DNA of 64,000 bases from Sporichthyaceae bacterium (GTDB lineage Bacteria > Actinomycetota > Actinomycetes > Sporichthyales > Sporichthyaceae): contig DASXPS010000155.1 of the NCBI GenBank assembly GCA_036493475.1, forward strand, positions 1 through 64,000, given 5' to 3'. The translations under genes and the position numbers were made by a program. The notes under the pieces were generated by a model. That model had not been told where the DNA came from. It worked only from the letters and a program-made list of their open reading frames with translations, and did no database searches. Within the stretch, counting starts at the first letter, position 1; every line of letters begins with the position of its first letter. Shown here one piece after another: positions 8,451 to 18,399 of the stretch.

Positions 8451-8527
8451 CGGCACACCTCGTTCCTCGGTGCGCCGACGAGGCTCGGTCGCCCCGTGTT
8501 GATTGATGAGCTCGCAAGCTCACTCAT
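8447..8527 (-). other. 26-codon bridging mini-ORF between zwf and opcA, with stem-loop
   Basis: ATG at 8527 overlaps the zwf stop (ATGA). The frame is open for 26 codons, beginning MSELASS and ending EVCR, and its TGA (8449-8447) overlaps the opcA start as ATGA. Its first part contains the perfect inverted repeat TGAGCT-CGCA-AGCTCA (8506-8521). The arrangement would keep ribosomes moving from zwf to opcA. No clear ribosome-binding site precedes the mini-ORF. Whether the peptide matters is unknown. Confidence 0.45.
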
Positions 8528-10059
8528 GGCCGCCGCCAGCTGCGTCCGTCACGGGCCAGGATGTCGTCGCCGGACCGGGGCCCCCAAGTTCCGGACTCGT
8601 AATTCTCCGGCGGGCCCTGGGTCCGCCAGAACTCCTCGATCGGATCCAGCACCTTCCAGGACAGCTCGACCTCGCGGCTGTGCGGGAACAGCGGCGGCTC
8701 GCCGAGCAGCACGTCGAGGATGAGCCGCTCATAGGCCTCGGGGGAGGACTCGGCGAACGAGCCGCCGTAGGCGAAGTCCATGTTGACGTCGCGCACCTCC
8801 ATCGAGGTGGCGGGCACCTTGGAGCCGAACCGAACGGTGACGCCCTCATCGGGTTGGATGCGGAACACCAACGCGTTCTGACCCAGCTCCTCCACCGCGG
8901 TGGCCTCGAACGGCAGATGTGGAACCCGGCTGAAGATCAATGCCACCTCGGTGACGCGGCGGCCCAGCCGCTTGCCGGTGCGCAGGTAGAACGGCACCCC
9001 GGCCCAGCGACGGGTGTCCAGTTCCAGCTTCACCGCGGCGTAGGTCTCGGTGTGCGAGTCGGCCGGAATGCCTTCCTCGTCGAGGTATCCGATGACCTTC
9101 TCCCCGCCCTGCCAGCCGGGGGAGTAGCGACCGCGCGCGGTGCTGGTGCCGAGATCGGCGGGTAGCCGGATCGCGGAGAGCACCTTCTCCTTCTCCGCGC
9201 GCAGGTCCTCGGCGGAGAAGGAAACCGGTTCCTCCATCGCGATCAGTGCCAGCAATTGCAGCAAGTGGTTCTGCAGCACGTCGCGCGCCGCGCCGATGCC
9301 GTCGTAGTACCCGGCTCGGTTGCCGATGCCGATGTCCTCGGCCATGGTGATCTGCACGTGGTCCACGAACGCCCGGTTCCAGATCGGTTCGAACAGCTGG
9401 TTGGCGAACCGAATGGCCAGGATGTTCTGGACGGTCTCCTTGCCCAGGTAGTGGTCGATGCGAAACACCGACTCGGGCGGGAACACATCCTCCAGCACTC
9501 GGTTGAGTTCTCGCGCCGTGCTCAGGTCGGAACCGAACGGCTTCTCCACCACAACCCGGCGCCAGGGCAGCGGCCCGCCCGGGGCGCACCCCACCGGCTC
9601 GGCCAGACCGTGCTTGCGCAACTGGCGGACCACGTCCGGGAAGAATCGCGGCGGGATCGACAGGTAGAACGCGTGGTTGCCCGCGGTGCCGCGGGTCTCA
9701 TCGAGTTCGTTGACGGTCTTGGCCAATTGGGCGAAGGCGTCGTCATCGGAGAAGTCGCCGGGCACGAAGCGGAAACCCGCGGCCAGCTGCGTCCAGACCT
9801 CCTCGCGGAACCCGGTGCGGGCGTGCTCGCGCACCGCGTCGTGCACGATCTGCGCGAAGTCCTCGTTCGCCCAGTCCCGGCGGGCGTAGCCAACCAGGGA
9901 AAAACCCGGCGGCAGCAGTCCGCGGTTGGCCAGGTCGTAGATGGCCGGCATGACCTTTTTCTTGGCCAGGTCACCGGTGACCCCGAAGATCACCATGCCG
10001 CACGGCCCGGCCACTCGGGGCAACCGCTTGTCACGCGGATCCCGCAGCGGGTTGCTCAT
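8524..10059 (-). CDS. zwf: glucose-6-phosphate 1-dehydrogenase
   Basis: 511 residues, the usual length. Oxidises glucose-6-phosphate to 6-phosphogluconolactone with NADP. Seen: N-terminal nucleotide-binding [12 protein letters not shown], the substrate/catalytic motif RIDHYLGKE with the catalytic-base His, EKPFGSDL, and YLRTGKRL near the C-terminal third. The open frame runs upstream to 10314, but the ATG at 10059 overlaps the pgi stop as ATGA and gives the normal N-terminus. Fifth gene from... the tkt end of the operon is pgl-distal: order is tkt, tal, pgi, zwf, opcA, pgl, making zwf the fourth. Confidence 0.97.
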   Translation of the reverse strand: MSNPLRDPRDKRLPRVAGPCGMVIFGVTGDLAKKKVMPAIYDLANRGLLPPGFSLVGYARRDWANEDFAQIVHDAVREHARTGFREEVWTQLAAGFRFVPGDFSDDDAFAQLAKTVNELDETRGTAGNHAFYLSIPPRFFPDVVRQLRKHGLAEPVGCAPGGPLPWRRVVVEKPFGSDLSTARELNRVLEDVFPPESVFRIDHYLGKETVQNILAIRFANQLFEPIWNRAFVDHVQITMAEDIGIGNRAGYYDGIGAARDVLQNHLLQLLALIAMEEPVSFSAEDLRAEKEKVLSAIRLPADLGTSTARGRYSPGWQGGEKVIGYLDEEGIPADSHTETYAAVKLELDTRRWAGVPFYLRTGKRLGRRVTEVALIFSRVPHLPFEATAVEELGQNALVFRIQPDEGVTVRFGSKVPATSMEVRDVNMDFAYGGSFAESSPEAYERLILDVLLGEPPLFPHSREVELSWKVLDPIEEFWRTQGPPENYESGTWGPRSGDDILARDGRSWRRP

Positions 10060-11690
10060 CGGGATACGGCTGCCAATACCTGTGTCAGGCCGCCCCGACG
10101 GTCCGTCAGATGTAGACGCACCGCGGGTCGGCCGCGCCCGGTGAGCGCATCCATGTCGCCCAGCGCCTGAGCCAGTTGCAACGTGCCCAGCGACCACGGT
10201 CGGCCCGGTACCGCCAGATCCTCGGTGACCGCGCCGGTCAACTGCAGGAACACTCCCTGCTGGGGGCCGCCCTTGTGGAACTGACCGGTGGAGTGCAGGA
10301 ACCGCGGGCCCCACCCGAATGTCACCTGACGGTCCTTCAGGCGTCGGCCCAGAGCGGCCCGTAAGCCGGCCGCGCCGGCGTCCCCGATGCGATCCAGGTA
10401 GGCCATCACCGCCAGGTACCCGTTGGCGGACACCTGACCCAGCAGCGCGTCGAGCACCTCCGGCAGCGTGCGCGCCGAGCCCACCAGGGCCTCCTCGGCG
10501 TACACCTCGACGCGGCCGTCGGTCAGCAGTGGTTCGGGGACGGGCAACCCGTCCGGTCCGGCCTTTTCCAGCAGCCGCGCGGTGTTCTCTTTGGATTCGG
10601 TGACGTTCGGCTGGTCGAACGGATTGATGCCGAGCACCTTCCCGGCGAACGCGGTGGCGTACTCCCAGACCAGGAACTGCGCGCCCAGCGGACCGGTCAC
10701 GGTCAATGCGGCACCCGGCGGTTCGCCGATGCCGGCCGCCAGCGCGTCGGACCCGGCGGTGGCCCAGCCCGGGGAGTCGGAGTCCTCCACGACCACCGGC
10801 AGCACGCCGGTGCCCTCCTTGCCGGTGGACTCGGCAATCAACTGCTCGGCCCAGTCACCGAACCCGACCAGACCCCGGTCGGCCTCCAGCACCACCAGCT
10901 TGTCGCGGCCCTTGCGGGCCGCCGCGCCCATCGCGGCACCGAGCAACAAGCCGGGGTTGTCCACCGAGTTGCCCAGTGAGGAACGCACCGCGTCGGCGTC
11001 GTGCAGGAGCTGCTCGACGTCGGCGCCGGCCAGCGCACTGGGCACCACACCGAACGCGGTCAGCGCGCTGTACCGCCCGCCCACGGTCTCGTCGGCGAGG
11101 AACACCGCGCGGTAGCCGGATTCGGCGGCGATCTTCTCCAGCGGCGAGCCCGGGTCGGTGACCACCACGAAGCGCTGCGCGATCTGAGCATCCGTCAGGC
11201 CCAGGTCGCGGAAGGCCTGTTCATACAGCCGACGATGGGTATCGGTCTCGATCGTGCCGCCGCTCTTGCTGGACACCACGACCAGCGTGCCCTCCAGGCG
11301 GTCACGCAGCGCGCGGCGCACCTGCGCCGGGTCGGTGGTGTCCAGCACGGTCAGGCCCACGCCGGCGCTGCGGGTGATCACCTCGGGTGCCAGCGAGGAC
11401 CCGCCCATACCGGCCAGCACCACGTGGTACAGGCCCTCACCGGCCATCTCGCCGACCAGTTGACGTAGCCGGGGGAGCAGCGGACGAGACACCCCGGTCG
11501 CGTCCAGCCAACCGAGGCGGATCGAGGCCTCGGGCTGCGCCGCGTCGCCCCACAGCGTGGCGTCGGCCTCGGCCAGCCGAGCGCCCGCGCCATCGGCCAC
11601 CGCGTCGGCCAACACTCCGGCCACGGCCGGGTGCAGGCGCTCATCGAGGACGGTGACCGTTACCCGACCCGCGCTGGCCTGTTGGCTCAT
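10056..11690 (-). CDS. pgi: glucose-6-phosphate isomerase
   Basis: 544 residues with two SIS domains; interconverts glucose-6-phosphate and fructose-6-phosphate. Seen: [15 protein letters not shown], the phosphate-binding [26 protein letters not shown], the [12 protein letters not shown] segment with catalytic Glu region, and [13 protein letters not shown] with the C-terminal catalytic residues. This is the Pgi type found in pentose-phosphate operons of some actinobacteria rather than the longer E. coli form. Overlaps tal by 4 nt (ATGA 11690-11687) and zwf by 4 nt. Its placement lets one transcript link the non-oxidative branch products back to glucose-6-phosphate. Confidence 0.95.
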   Translation of the reverse strand: MSQQASAGRVTVTVLDERLHPAVAGVLADAVADGAGARLAEADATLWGDAAQPEASIRLGWLDATGVSRPLLPRLRQLVGEMAGEGLYHVVLAGMGGSSLAPEVITRSAGVGLTVLDTTDPAQVRRALRDRLEGTLVVVSSKSGGTIETDTHRRLYEQAFRDLGLTDAQIAQRFVVVTDPGSPLEKIAAESGYRAVFLADETVGGRYSALTAFGVVPSALAGADVEQLLHDADAVRSSLGNSVDNPGLLLGAAMGAAARKGRDKLVVLEADRGLVGFGDWAEQLIAESTGKEGTGVLPVVVEDSDSPGWATAGSDALAAGIGEPPGAALTVTGPLGAQFLVWEYATAFAGKVLGINPFDQPNVTESKENTARLLEKAGPDGLPVPEPLLTDGRVEVYAEEALVGSARTLPEVLDALLGQVSANGYLAVMAYLDRIGDAGAAGLRAALGRRLKDRQVTFGWGPRFLHSTGQFHKGGPQQGVFLQLTGAVTEDLAVPGRPWSLGTLQLAQALGDMDALTGRGRPAVRLHLTDRRGGLTQVLAAVSR

Positions 11691-12814
11691 TTGGCGGCCT
11701 CGCGCAGTTTCTCCATCTCGGCGCCGACCGAGCCCAGCAGGTTGTCCCACGCGGTGACGAACTTCTCCACGCCCTCGCGCTCCAAGAGGTCCACCACGTC
11801 GTCGTAGTCGATGCCCAGTTCGGCGAGCGCGTCGAGCGTGGCCCGGGCCTCGGCGTAGGTGCCGCGCACCGTGTCGTCCCCGGCGCCGCCGTGCTCGGCG
11901 ACCGCGCGCAGGGTCGCCTCCGGCATGGTGTTCACCACGCCCGCGGTGACCAGGTCGTCGACGTAGAGGGTGTCGGAGTAGGCCGGGTCCTTGGTGCCGG
12001 TGGAGGCCCACAGCGGCCGCTGCACCTTCGCGCCGGCCGCGGCCAGCGCCTGCCAGCGGGGGGAGCCGAAGATCTCCTCGTACGCCTCGAAGGCCAGCCG
12101 GGCATTGGCCACCGCGGCCTTGCCGCGCACTGCCTTCGCCTCGTTGGTGCCCATCTTGTCCAGCCGCTTGTCCACCTCGGTGTCCACCCGGGAGACGAAG
12201 AACGAGGCGACCGAGCCAATGCCCGCGAGGGGCACTCCGGACCGCTGCGCGCGCTCCATGCCCTCCAGGAAAGCGTCCATCACCTGGCGGTAGCGCTGCA
12301 GGGAGAAGATCAGCGTGACGTTGACGCTGATGCCCTCGGACAGGCACTGCGCGATCGCGGGCAGGCCATCGACGGTGGCCGGAATCTTGATGAACAGGTT
12401 CGGTCGGTCGACCATCCACCACAGCGCGCGGGCCTCGGCGATGGTGGCCGCGGTGTCCGCGGCGAAGCGCGGGTCGACCTCGATGGACACCCGTCCGTCC
12501 ACCCCGTCGCTGGCGTCATAGGCGCCGCGTAGCACGTCGCAGCCGTCCCGCACGTCGGCGGTCGCGATGGCGCGCATCGCCTCGTCCACGGTCACCCCGC
12601 GGGCGGCCAGGTCGGCGATCTGCGGGTCGTACAGGTCGGAGGAGGACACCGCGCTGTGGAAGATCGACGGGTTCGTGGTGACCCCCACCACGTACTGATC
12701 GCGCACCATCGCGGCCAGTCCACCGCCCTGCAGTCGGGCACGGGACAGGTCGTCCAACCAGATCGCCACTCCCGCGGCGCTGAGCTTGGCCAGCCGCTCG
12801 TTCGAAGCACTCAT
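11687..12814 (-). CDS. tal: transaldolase
   Basis: 375 residues, the long actinobacterial transaldolase. Transfers a dihydroxyacetone unit from sedoheptulose-7-phosphate to glyceraldehyde-3-phosphate through a Schiff base. Seen: [12 protein letters not shown], the NLFIKIPAT segment with the Schiff-base lysine, [14 protein letters not shown], and [25 protein letters not shown] precedes the ATG at 12814 with a 6-nt spacer, which rejects the longer open frame. A 40-nt gap separates it from tkt. Confidence 0.96.
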   Translation of the reverse strand: MSASNERLAKLSAAGVAIWLDDLSRARLQGGGLAAMVRDQYVVGVTTNPSIFHSAVSSSDLYDPQIADLAARGVTVDEAMRAIATADVRDGCDVLRGAYDASDGVDGRVSIEVDPRFAADTAATIAEARALWWMVDRPNLFIKIPATVDGLPAIAQCLSEGISVNVTLIFSLQRYRQVMDAFLEGMERAQRSGVPLAGIGSVASFFVSRVDTEVDKRLDKMGTNEAKAVRGKAAVANARLAFEAYEEIFGSPRWQALAAAGAKVQRPLWASTGTKDPAYSDTLYVDDLVTAGVVNTMPEATLRAVAEHGGAGDDTVRGTYAEARATLDALAELGIDYDDVVDLLEREGVEKFVTAWDNLLGSVGAEMEKLREAAK

Positions 12815-12854
12815 GTTCGTCCTCCTGCTCCTGCCGTCCCCGGCTGACGGACCA

Positions 12855-14960
12855 TCAGTTACCGGTTGTGGAGCCCTTTTCCCCTCGGGTACGGGCCAGG
12901 CTCCGGTGCGCCGCGGCGACCACCGCGGCCGAGGTGATGCCGAATTGCTCGTAAAGCGTCTGGTAGGGCGCGGAGGCACCGAAGTGCTCGATACCGACGA
13001 CCTCGCCGCCGTCACCGACCCACCGCCACCAGCCCTGGGCAATGCCCGCCTCGACCGCAACCCGGGCTCGCACCCGGTGCGGCAGCACGGTCTGCCGGTA
13101 GGCCTCATCCTGTGCCTGGAACCACTCCAGGCAGGGCATGGACACCACCCGGGTGGGCACGCCCTCGGCCTCCAACGCGGTGCGGGCCTCGACCGCCAAC
13201 TGCACCTCGCTGCCGGTGCCGATCAGGATCAGCTCGGGCAGCCCGTTGGCCGCCTCCTGCAGCACGTACCCGCCGCGGGCGGCCCCGTCAGCGGGGGCGA
13301 AGCCGTCGGCACGGTCGAAGGTAGGCAGGTTCTGCCGGGTCAGTGCGAACGCGGTCGGCCCGTGCGGGTTCTCCAGGATCTGCCGCCAACAAACGACGGT
13401 TTCATTCGCGTCACCGGGGCGGACCACGTCCAGACCGGGGATGGCGCGCAGCGCCCACAGGTGCTCGATCGGCTGGTGGGTGGGGCCATCCTCACCCAGG
13501 CCGATGGAGTCGTGCGTCCACACGTGCACCACCGGCTGCTTCATCAGCGCACCGAGTCGCACCGCGCCGCGCATGTAGTCGGAGAAGATCAGGAAGGTGC
13601 CGCCGTAGGGCCGGAAGGTGCCGTCCAGCGCGATGCCGTTCATCGCCGCACCCATGGCGTGCTCACGCACGCCGAAGTGGATGTTGCGTCCCGCCGGGTC
13701 GGCGTTCTTCGCGGTGGAGGACAGCGGCAGGAACGAGGCCTCGCCCTCGATCATCGTGTTGTTGGACTCGGCCAGGTCCGCCGAGCCTCCCCACAGCTCG
13801 GGGACGGCCGCGGCGATGGCGTTCAGCACCTCGCCGGAGGCCTTGCGGGTGGCTATCGCCTTGCCGGCCGGGAACTCCGGCAGCTTGCCCGCCCATCCGT
13901 CGGGCAGCCGACGGGCGCGCATGCGGTCCAGTTCCGCGGCGCGTTCTTTATTGGCCGACTGCCAGGCGGCGTACTGGGTGTCCCATTCCGCGTGCAGGGC
14001 GCGGCCCCGGTCGACGACCTCACGGGCGTGCGCGAGCACCTGCTCGTCGACCGCGAAGCTCTGCGCCGGGTCGAAGCCGAGCACCTTCTTGGTGGCGGCC
14101 ACCTCCTCCGCGCCCAGTGCTGCGCCGTGCGCCTTGCCGGTGTTCTGCGCGTGCGGCGCGGGCCAGCCGATGATCGACCGGACACCGATCATCGAGGGCC
14201 GCTCGCGGTGGTCCCGGGCGGCGACCAGCGCGGCGTACAGCGCGTCGACGTCGTTGGCGTCCTCGACCCGCTGGGTGTGCCAGCCGTAGGCGGCGTAGCG
14301 GGCCAACACGTCCTCGGTGAACGCGACGTCGGTGTTGCCCTCGATCGAAATGTGATTGTCGTCATAGAGCACGACCAAGTTGCCGAGCTTCTGCGTGCCG
14401 GCCAACGACGAGGCCTCGGAAGCGATGCCCTCCTCCATGTCACCGTCGGAGGCGAACACGTAGATCGTGTGATCGAACACGCTCTGCCCGAGCGGGGCCT
14501 CCGGGTCGAACAGGTAGCGGCTGCGTCGCGCGGCCATGGCCATGCCGACCGCGGTGGCCACGCCCTGACCCAACGGTCCGGTGGTGGTCTCCACACCCGC
14601 GGTGTGCCCGTGCTCCGGATGGCCGGGGGTGAGGCTGCCCCACTGCCGTAGATGGCTCAGGTCCTCGACGGTCAGGCCGTAACCGGACAGGTAGAGCTGG
14701 ATGTACACGGTCAGGCTGGAGTGCCCACAGGACAGCACGAAGCGGTCCCGGCCCAGCCAGTCCGGGTCGGTCGGATCATGGCGCAGCAGCCGTTGGTAAG
14801 TGAGGTACGCGGCGGGCGCCAAGCTCATCGCGGTGCCGGGGTGGCCGTTGCCGGCCGCCTCCACGGCGTCCATGGCCAGGACTCGAATGGTGTCCACGGC
14901 GCGGGCGTCCAGGCCCGACCAGGCCGGTTCGAGCTTCGCGCTGTTCTTGGACGGGCTCAT
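12855..14960 (-). CDS. tkt: transketolase
   Basis: 701 residues, full length. A thiamine-diphosphate enzyme transferring two-carbon ketol units in the non-oxidative pentose-phosphate branch. Seen: [13 protein letters not shown] near residue 35, [20 protein letters not shown], the ThDP motif starting [10 protein letters not shown] and ending DDNHISIEG, the pyrimidine domain with [14 protein letters not shown] (catalytic Glu), [19 protein letters not shown], and a C-terminal domain with IGIGTGSE-like [11 protein letters not shown]. First gene of the operon; divergent from ctaB across 242 nt (14961-15202) that should hold both promoters. I see no confident -35/-10 pair for tkt. Confidence 0.97.
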   Translation of the reverse strand: MSPSKNSAKLEPAWSGLDARAVDTIRVLAMDAVEAAGNGHPGTAMSLAPAAYLTYQRLLRHDPTDPDWLGRDRFVLSCGHSSLTVYIQLYLSGYGLTVEDLSHLRQWGSLTPGHPEHGHTAGVETTTGPLGQGVATAVGMAMAARRSRYLFDPEAPLGQSVFDHTIYVFASDGDMEEGIASEASSLAGTQKLGNLVVLYDDNHISIEGNTDVAFTEDVLARYAAYGWHTQRVEDANDVDALYAALVAARDHRERPSMIGVRSIIGWPAPHAQNTGKAHGAALGAEEVAATKKVLGFDPAQSFAVDEQVLAHAREVVDRGRALHAEWDTQYAAWQSANKERAAELDRMRARRLPDGWAGKLPEFPAGKAIATRKASGEVLNAIAAAVPELWGGSADLAESNNTMIEGEASFLPLSSTAKNADPAGRNIHFGVREHAMGAAMNGIALDGTFRPYGGTFLIFSDYMRGAVRLGALMKQPVVHVWTHDSIGLGEDGPTHQPIEHLWALRAIPGLDVVRPGDANETVVCWRQILENPHGPTAFALTRQNLPTFDRADGFAPADGAARGGYVLQEAANGLPELILIGTGSEVQLAVEARTALEAEGVPTRVVSMPCLEWFQAQDEAYRQTVLPHRVRARVAVEAGIAQGWWRWVGDGGEVVGIEHFGASAPYQTLYEQFGITSAAVVAAAHRSLARTRGEKGSTTGN

Positions 14961-15202
14961 GGGTGCTGGGCGCCCCTCTCGCGACGATCGGTCGGAAATT
15001 GGATCCCTACCCCGAAACGGTGCTCGACCTGCTCGGGCGATGCGGAATCCAGCGACTTGACCCTATCCAGTGCTCGGTGACCGGACGGTTGCGCCGGCGG
15101 TACCCACGACCGGCGCACCGGGTAACGACGGCTACAGTTGGGCCCGCTCGCGCCGCGCGGCGTGCAGCCGCCCGATCCGCACAACCCACCGGCGAGGTAC
15201 GT

Positions 15203-16141
15203 GTGACCACTGTCGATCTTCGCCCGGCCAATGGGGCGGCGATCGGAGGCGGACGCGGCATCGGCGCCACTGTGCGGGCCTACGTCGCGCTCACCAAGCC
15301 GCGCATCATCGAGCTGCTGCTGGTCACCACCGCGCCGGTGATGTTCCTGGCCGCCCGCGGGGTGCCCTCGCTGTGGCTGGTGCTGGCCACGCTGGTCGGC
15401 GGCACGCTGTCCGCGGGCAGCGCCAACGTGCTGAACTGCTACCTGGACCGCGACATCGACGCGGACATGCGCCGCACCCGGCGTCGGCCGCTGCCCATGC
15501 ACGGGGTCACCCCGCGCGAGACGTTGGTGTTCGGGGTGGTGCTCGGCGCCGTCAGCACGTTGCTGCTTGGGTTGGCGGTGAACTGGCTGTCCGCGTTGCT
15601 GGCGCTGACCGCGAACCTGTTCTACGTGTTCGGCTACACGATGTGGCTGAAGCGACGGACGTCACAGAACATCGTGTGGGGCGGTGCGGCCGGCTGTTTC
15701 CCGCCGCTGATCGGCTGGACCGCGGTGACCGGCTCGGTGACCTGGACGCCGCTGGTGCTGTTCGGCGTGGTGTTCTTCTGGACTCCGCCGCACTTCTGGG
15801 CGCTGGCCATGCGCTACCGCGAGGACTACGCCGCGGCCAATGTGCCGATGCTGCCGGTGGTGGCCACGGAGCGCCGGGTCATCACCGAGATCACTCTCTA
15901 CACCTGGGCGACGGTGATCGTCTCCCTGCTGCTGTGGCCGGTGGCGCACACCGGCCCGTTGTACCCGGTGGTGGCCGCGGTGCTCGGCGTCGGCATTCTC
16001 CTCGAGGCTCACCGCCTGCTGGGCCGGGTGCGGCGCGGGTTGAGCGGTGTGGACCTCGCCCCGATGCGGCTGTTCCACCTGTCGAACACCTATTTGGCGC
16101 TGCTGTTCCTGGTCATCGCCATCGACGCCTGCCTGTTCTAG
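15203..16141 (+). CDS. ctaB: protoheme IX farnesyltransferase (haem O synthase)
   Basis: 312 residues, UbiA-family polytopic membrane enzyme with about nine predicted membrane segments. It farnesylates haem B to haem O for aa3-type cytochrome oxidase. Seen: [16 protein letters not shown], the first prenyl-diphosphate motif [15 protein letters not shown], followed by RRRPLP, and the second loop [19 protein letters not shown] 15203 is chosen because GAGG lies 5-8 nt upstream; the longer frame from 14963 lacks a site and starts in the divergent promoter region. TACAGT at 15133-15138 is a possible -10. Its partner ctaA is about 1.3 kb away, separated by a repeat-flanked DUF559 gene. Confidence 0.95.
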   Translation: MTTVDLRPANGAAIGGGRGIGATVRAYVALTKPRIIELLLVTTAPVMFLAARGVPSLWLVLATLVGGTLSAGSANVLNCYLDRDIDADMRRTRRRPLPMHGVTPRETLVFGVVLGAVSTLLLGLAVNWLSALLALTANLFYVFGYTMWLKRRTSQNIVWGGAAGCFPPLIGWTAVTGSVTWTPLVLFGVVFFWTPPHFWALAMRYREDYAAANVPMLPVVATERRVITEITLYTWATVIVSLLLWPVAHTGPLYPVVAAVLGVGILLEAHRLLGRVRRGLSGVDLAPMRLFHLSNTYLALLFLVIAIDACLF

Positions 16142-16171
16142 GTCTAAGCCCCCGCCGCCGCCGTCCACCCG

Positions 16172-16246
16172 ACACGCATCTTCGGGCCGTGTAGGCACGT
16201 ATCGCGGGTCCTTGATGCGTTGCTGAGCGACCCGAAGTTGGCGTGT
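16172..16246. repeat. palindromic repeat, copy 1 (about 75 bp)
   Basis: Left arm ACACGCATCTTCGGGCCGT (16172-16190) and right arm GCGACCCGAAGTTGGCGTGT (16227-16246) are near inverted repeats. The unit recurs at 17283-17358 and 17406-17479. It starts 31 nt after the ctaB stop and may serve as its terminator, and ends 39 nt before the DUF559 gene's 3' end. Confidence 0.85.
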
Positions 16247-16285
16247 TGTGGGGCGTGAGAGCCCGCTGGCCGTGGCCGGGGCAGG

Positions 16286-17197
16286 TCAAGAGGCGTGGCG
16301 CAGCGACCGGCCGCCGAGCATGGCGGCCACATCGCGCTCGATGCGATCAGGATGGACGAAGACGTCTCGGGGGCCGTACCGCAGCAGCGGCACCTGGCCG
16401 ACCAGCAGCCGGTTCTCGCGCACGTTGTCCGCTGCTCGTTGCTCCGCCGTGTGGTGGTAGGCACTGTCGTACTCCAGACCGAAGATTGGCTGGAAGTAGC
16501 CAAGATCCGGGATGCCCATGAGGACCCCCCGCTCGTCGTACAGACCTCCGTTCACCAGCGGGGGCTCGGGCAGGCCGGCGAGCACGATGACCATGCGCAG
16601 GCGAGTTTCCATCGGTGAGGCGGCCTCGAACCGGGCCAGGTCCGTGGCGAACCGCGCCTTGCGCACATGGGGCCAGTGCGGCCGTTCGTCTGCGTAGCGC
16701 ATCAGCCCGGTCCAGGTCACGAGGCCGGCGTGGCCGAATGCATCGGCGAACACGACCGCCTCTACCAACTCCGAACGTGCCATCAGGCCGAAGCAGGTGC
16801 GCTCGGGCGAGGTGATCGGAATGTCGTGCCAGGCGTTGATGTCGATGGGGTCGAGAACCAGCGTGTGCGTGCGCAGTGAGCGACCACGTGCGGCCGTGCG
16901 GTCGCGAGGCACGCCGAGTTCGAGCGGCACCACTTGTCCGGGCGGCGGTTGCCACACGCCATACAGCCAGGCGGCGGTGTACCCGGTGACCACGGCGTCG
17001 GCAGGCGCCGCCAACCGCATCGCAGCCAGCCGCACCTCGCCGGTCAGCGGGACGGAGCAGTGGATGTAGACCTGCGGGAACAGCCTGATCCAGCAGCGTG
17101 ACTGCAGCTGGCGTGAGGTCAAGCCCGCGGCGAGTGCAGTTCGCCGGTGGAAGGCACCGAGCAAGAGTTCCAGCGGGATACGGGGCGAGGGTGCCAT
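16286..17197 (-). CDS. DUF559 nuclease-fold protein with AbiEi-like N-terminus
   Basis: 303 residues. N-terminal part (FHRRTALAAGLTSRQLQSR) looks like the short wing-helix found at the front of AbiEi-type antitoxin-like proteins. The C-terminal part has the DUF559/Vsr-like PD-(D/E)xK signature: IPDLGYFQPIFGLEYDSAYH, giving an Asp followed by E-Y-D, then RAADNVRENRLLVGQVPLLRYGPRDVF. Many actinobacterial genomes carry multiple paralogues of this architecture with no assigned role. It lies between ctaB and ctaA, surrounded by three palindromic repeats, none of which is expected from neighbouring housekeeping genes, so it looks inserted. No adjacent AbiEii-like toxin is present, so I do not call it a toxin-antitoxin system. 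Confidence 0.7.
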   Translation of the reverse strand: MAPSPRIPLELLLGAFHRRTALAAGLTSRQLQSRCWIRLFPQVYIHCSVPLTGEVRLAAMRLAAPADAVVTGYTAAWLYGVWQPPPGQVVPLELGVPRDRTAARGRSLRTHTLVLDPIDINAWHDIPITSPERTCFGLMARSELVEAVVFADAFGHAGLVTWTGLMRYADERPHWPHVRKARFATDLARFEAASPMETRLRMVIVLAGLPEPPLVNGGLYDERGVLMGIPDLGYFQPIFGLEYDSAYHHTAEQRAADNVRENRLLVGQVPLLRYGPRDVFVHPDRIERDVAAMLGGRSLRHAS

Positions 17198-17282
17198 GGC
17201 CGTACTTTTGGCGAACGCAATCCCATTCGCAGGCGTTCGCGCTGCCTGTGGACAAGGCTGAGCATCCGCGCTGGCGAGCCAA

Positions 17283-17358
17283 ACACATCAACTTCGGGCC
17301 GCATAGGCACGCATCGCGACCGCTCCATAGGTCGCTGGGCGACCCGTAGATGGAGTGT
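17283..17358. repeat. palindromic repeat, copy 2 (about 76 bp)
   Basis: Left arm ACACATCAACTTCGGGCCGC (17283-17302), right arm GCGACCCGTAGATGGAGTGT (17339-17358). The most diverged copy, located upstream of the DUF559 gene start and 47 nt before copy 3, in the same orientation. Confidence 0.8.
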
Positions 17359-17405
17359 TGCGGCTTGTCGCGCCGCTCCGCGCGATATCCCCGTCGCGTC
17401 CCGAC

Positions 17406-17479
17406 ACACGCATCTTCGGGTCGCGCAGGCACCTATCCGGGCAGCGCGATGCGTTGCTGGGCGACCCCAAGTTGCGTGT
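17406..17479. repeat. palindromic repeat, copy 3 (about 74 bp), overlapping ctaA
   Basis: Left arm ACACGCATCTTCGGGTCGC (17406-17424), right arm GCGACCCCAAGTTGCGTGT (17461-17479); the arms match as inverted repeats at most positions. Bases 17433-17479 lie inside ctaA and supply its last codons and stop. Confidence 0.85.
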
Positions 17480-18377
17480 CCGGCGTTAGGTTCGGCGCCA
17501 CGGTCGGTCGTTCGCGCGTCGCGAGGGCAAGGCGGGTGGTGGCCACGACCAGCAACCCAGCGCCGAGCATGTGGGCGGCGACGAGGGCCTCGGGGACGTT
17601 GGTGGCGTATTGAATCCAGCCGATGACGGCCTGGCCGGCTTGGACGGCGAGCAGCAGGGCGGCCGCGCGGCGGGCGGCGGGGGCGGCGTCGCAGACAGCC
17701 AGCGCCATGACGGTGGCCAGGGTCAGGGCAATCAGCAGGAACACCGCGGCGGCGTGCCATTCGCTGACGGTGTGCGTGTTCAGTCCGGTGCGCGGGGATT
17801 TGGCGTCACCGGCGTGCGGGCCGCTGCCGGTCACCACGGTGCCCAGATACAGCACCACCGCGGTTACCCCGGCGACCGCGAACGCCAAGCCGCGGGCCCG
17901 CGGCACCACGCGCGGCACGGCAGGCCCATCGCCCTCGGCCAGCCGCCCATACAGCACAGTCGCCCCGGCGACCAGCGCCATGGACAGCATCAGATGCAGC
18001 ATCACGATCCACGGGTTGAGGGCGGTGAGCACGGTGATCCCGCCCAACACCGCCTGCGCCGGCACCCCGAGGAACAACGCCCAGGCCAATCGACGCACGT
18101 CGCGGCGCGCCGGTTGGGCCCGCCGGGCGACCACCAACGTGGCCAGTGCCACCGCGCCCACCACGTAGGTGATCAACCGGTTGGTGAACTCGATCTGTGA
18201 GTGCAGGCCGAGTTGGCCGGTGGGGGTGAACGAGTTGCCCGCGCAGCGCGGCCAGGTCGGGCAACCCAGGCCCGATCCGGTCAATCGCACCGCCCCACCG
18301 GTCACCACGATGGTGATGTTCACCACGATCGAGGCCAGCGCGAGCCGACGCAGCAAGGTCCCCGCCCGGTCGGTCAT
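17433..18377 (-). CDS. ctaA: haem A synthase (COX15/CtaA family)
   Basis: 314 residues, about eight membrane segments in two four-helix bundles. Converts haem O to haem A. Seen: VTGGAVRLTGSGLGCPTWP with the paired Cys region (C39 and C45 of GCPTWPRC), HSQIEFTNRLITYVVG with the first His ligands, HLMLSMALV, then the second bundle with LNTHTVSEWHAAAVFLL and AAHMLGAGLLV. The gene orders with ctaB as in M. tuberculosis (Rv1451, Rv1456c). The final residues PDTQLGVAQQRIALPG come from palindromic repeat copy 3, so the native C-terminus was probably replaced when the repeat arrived; the tail is outside the conserved membrane domain and should not abolish function. Confidence 0.92.
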   Translation of the reverse strand: MTDRAGTLLRRLALASIVVNITIVVTGGAVRLTGSGLGCPTWPRCAGNSFTPTGQLGLHSQIEFTNRLITYVVGAVALATLVVARRAQPARRDVRRLAWALFLGVPAQAVLGGITVLTALNPWIVMLHLMLSMALVAGATVLYGRLAEGDGPAVPRVVPRARGLAFAVAGVTAVVLYLGTVVTGSGPHAGDAKSPRTGLNTHTVSEWHAAAVFLLIALTLATVMALAVCDAAPAARRAAALLLAVQAGQAVIGWIQYATNVPEALVAAHMLGAGLLVVATTRLALATRERPTVAPNLTPDTQLGVAQQRIALPG

Positions 18378-18399
18378 GAGGAAATCGTAAGCGGGCCGG

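Noticed and set aside
16286-17197. Type IV toxin-antitoxin system (AbiE)
   Set aside because: Only the AbiEi-like N-terminus is suggested; no AbiEii-type nucleotidyltransferase gene is adjacent.
16172-17479. CRISPR array
   Set aside because: Three palindromic units at irregular distances with a gene between them; no regular spacers, no cas genes.
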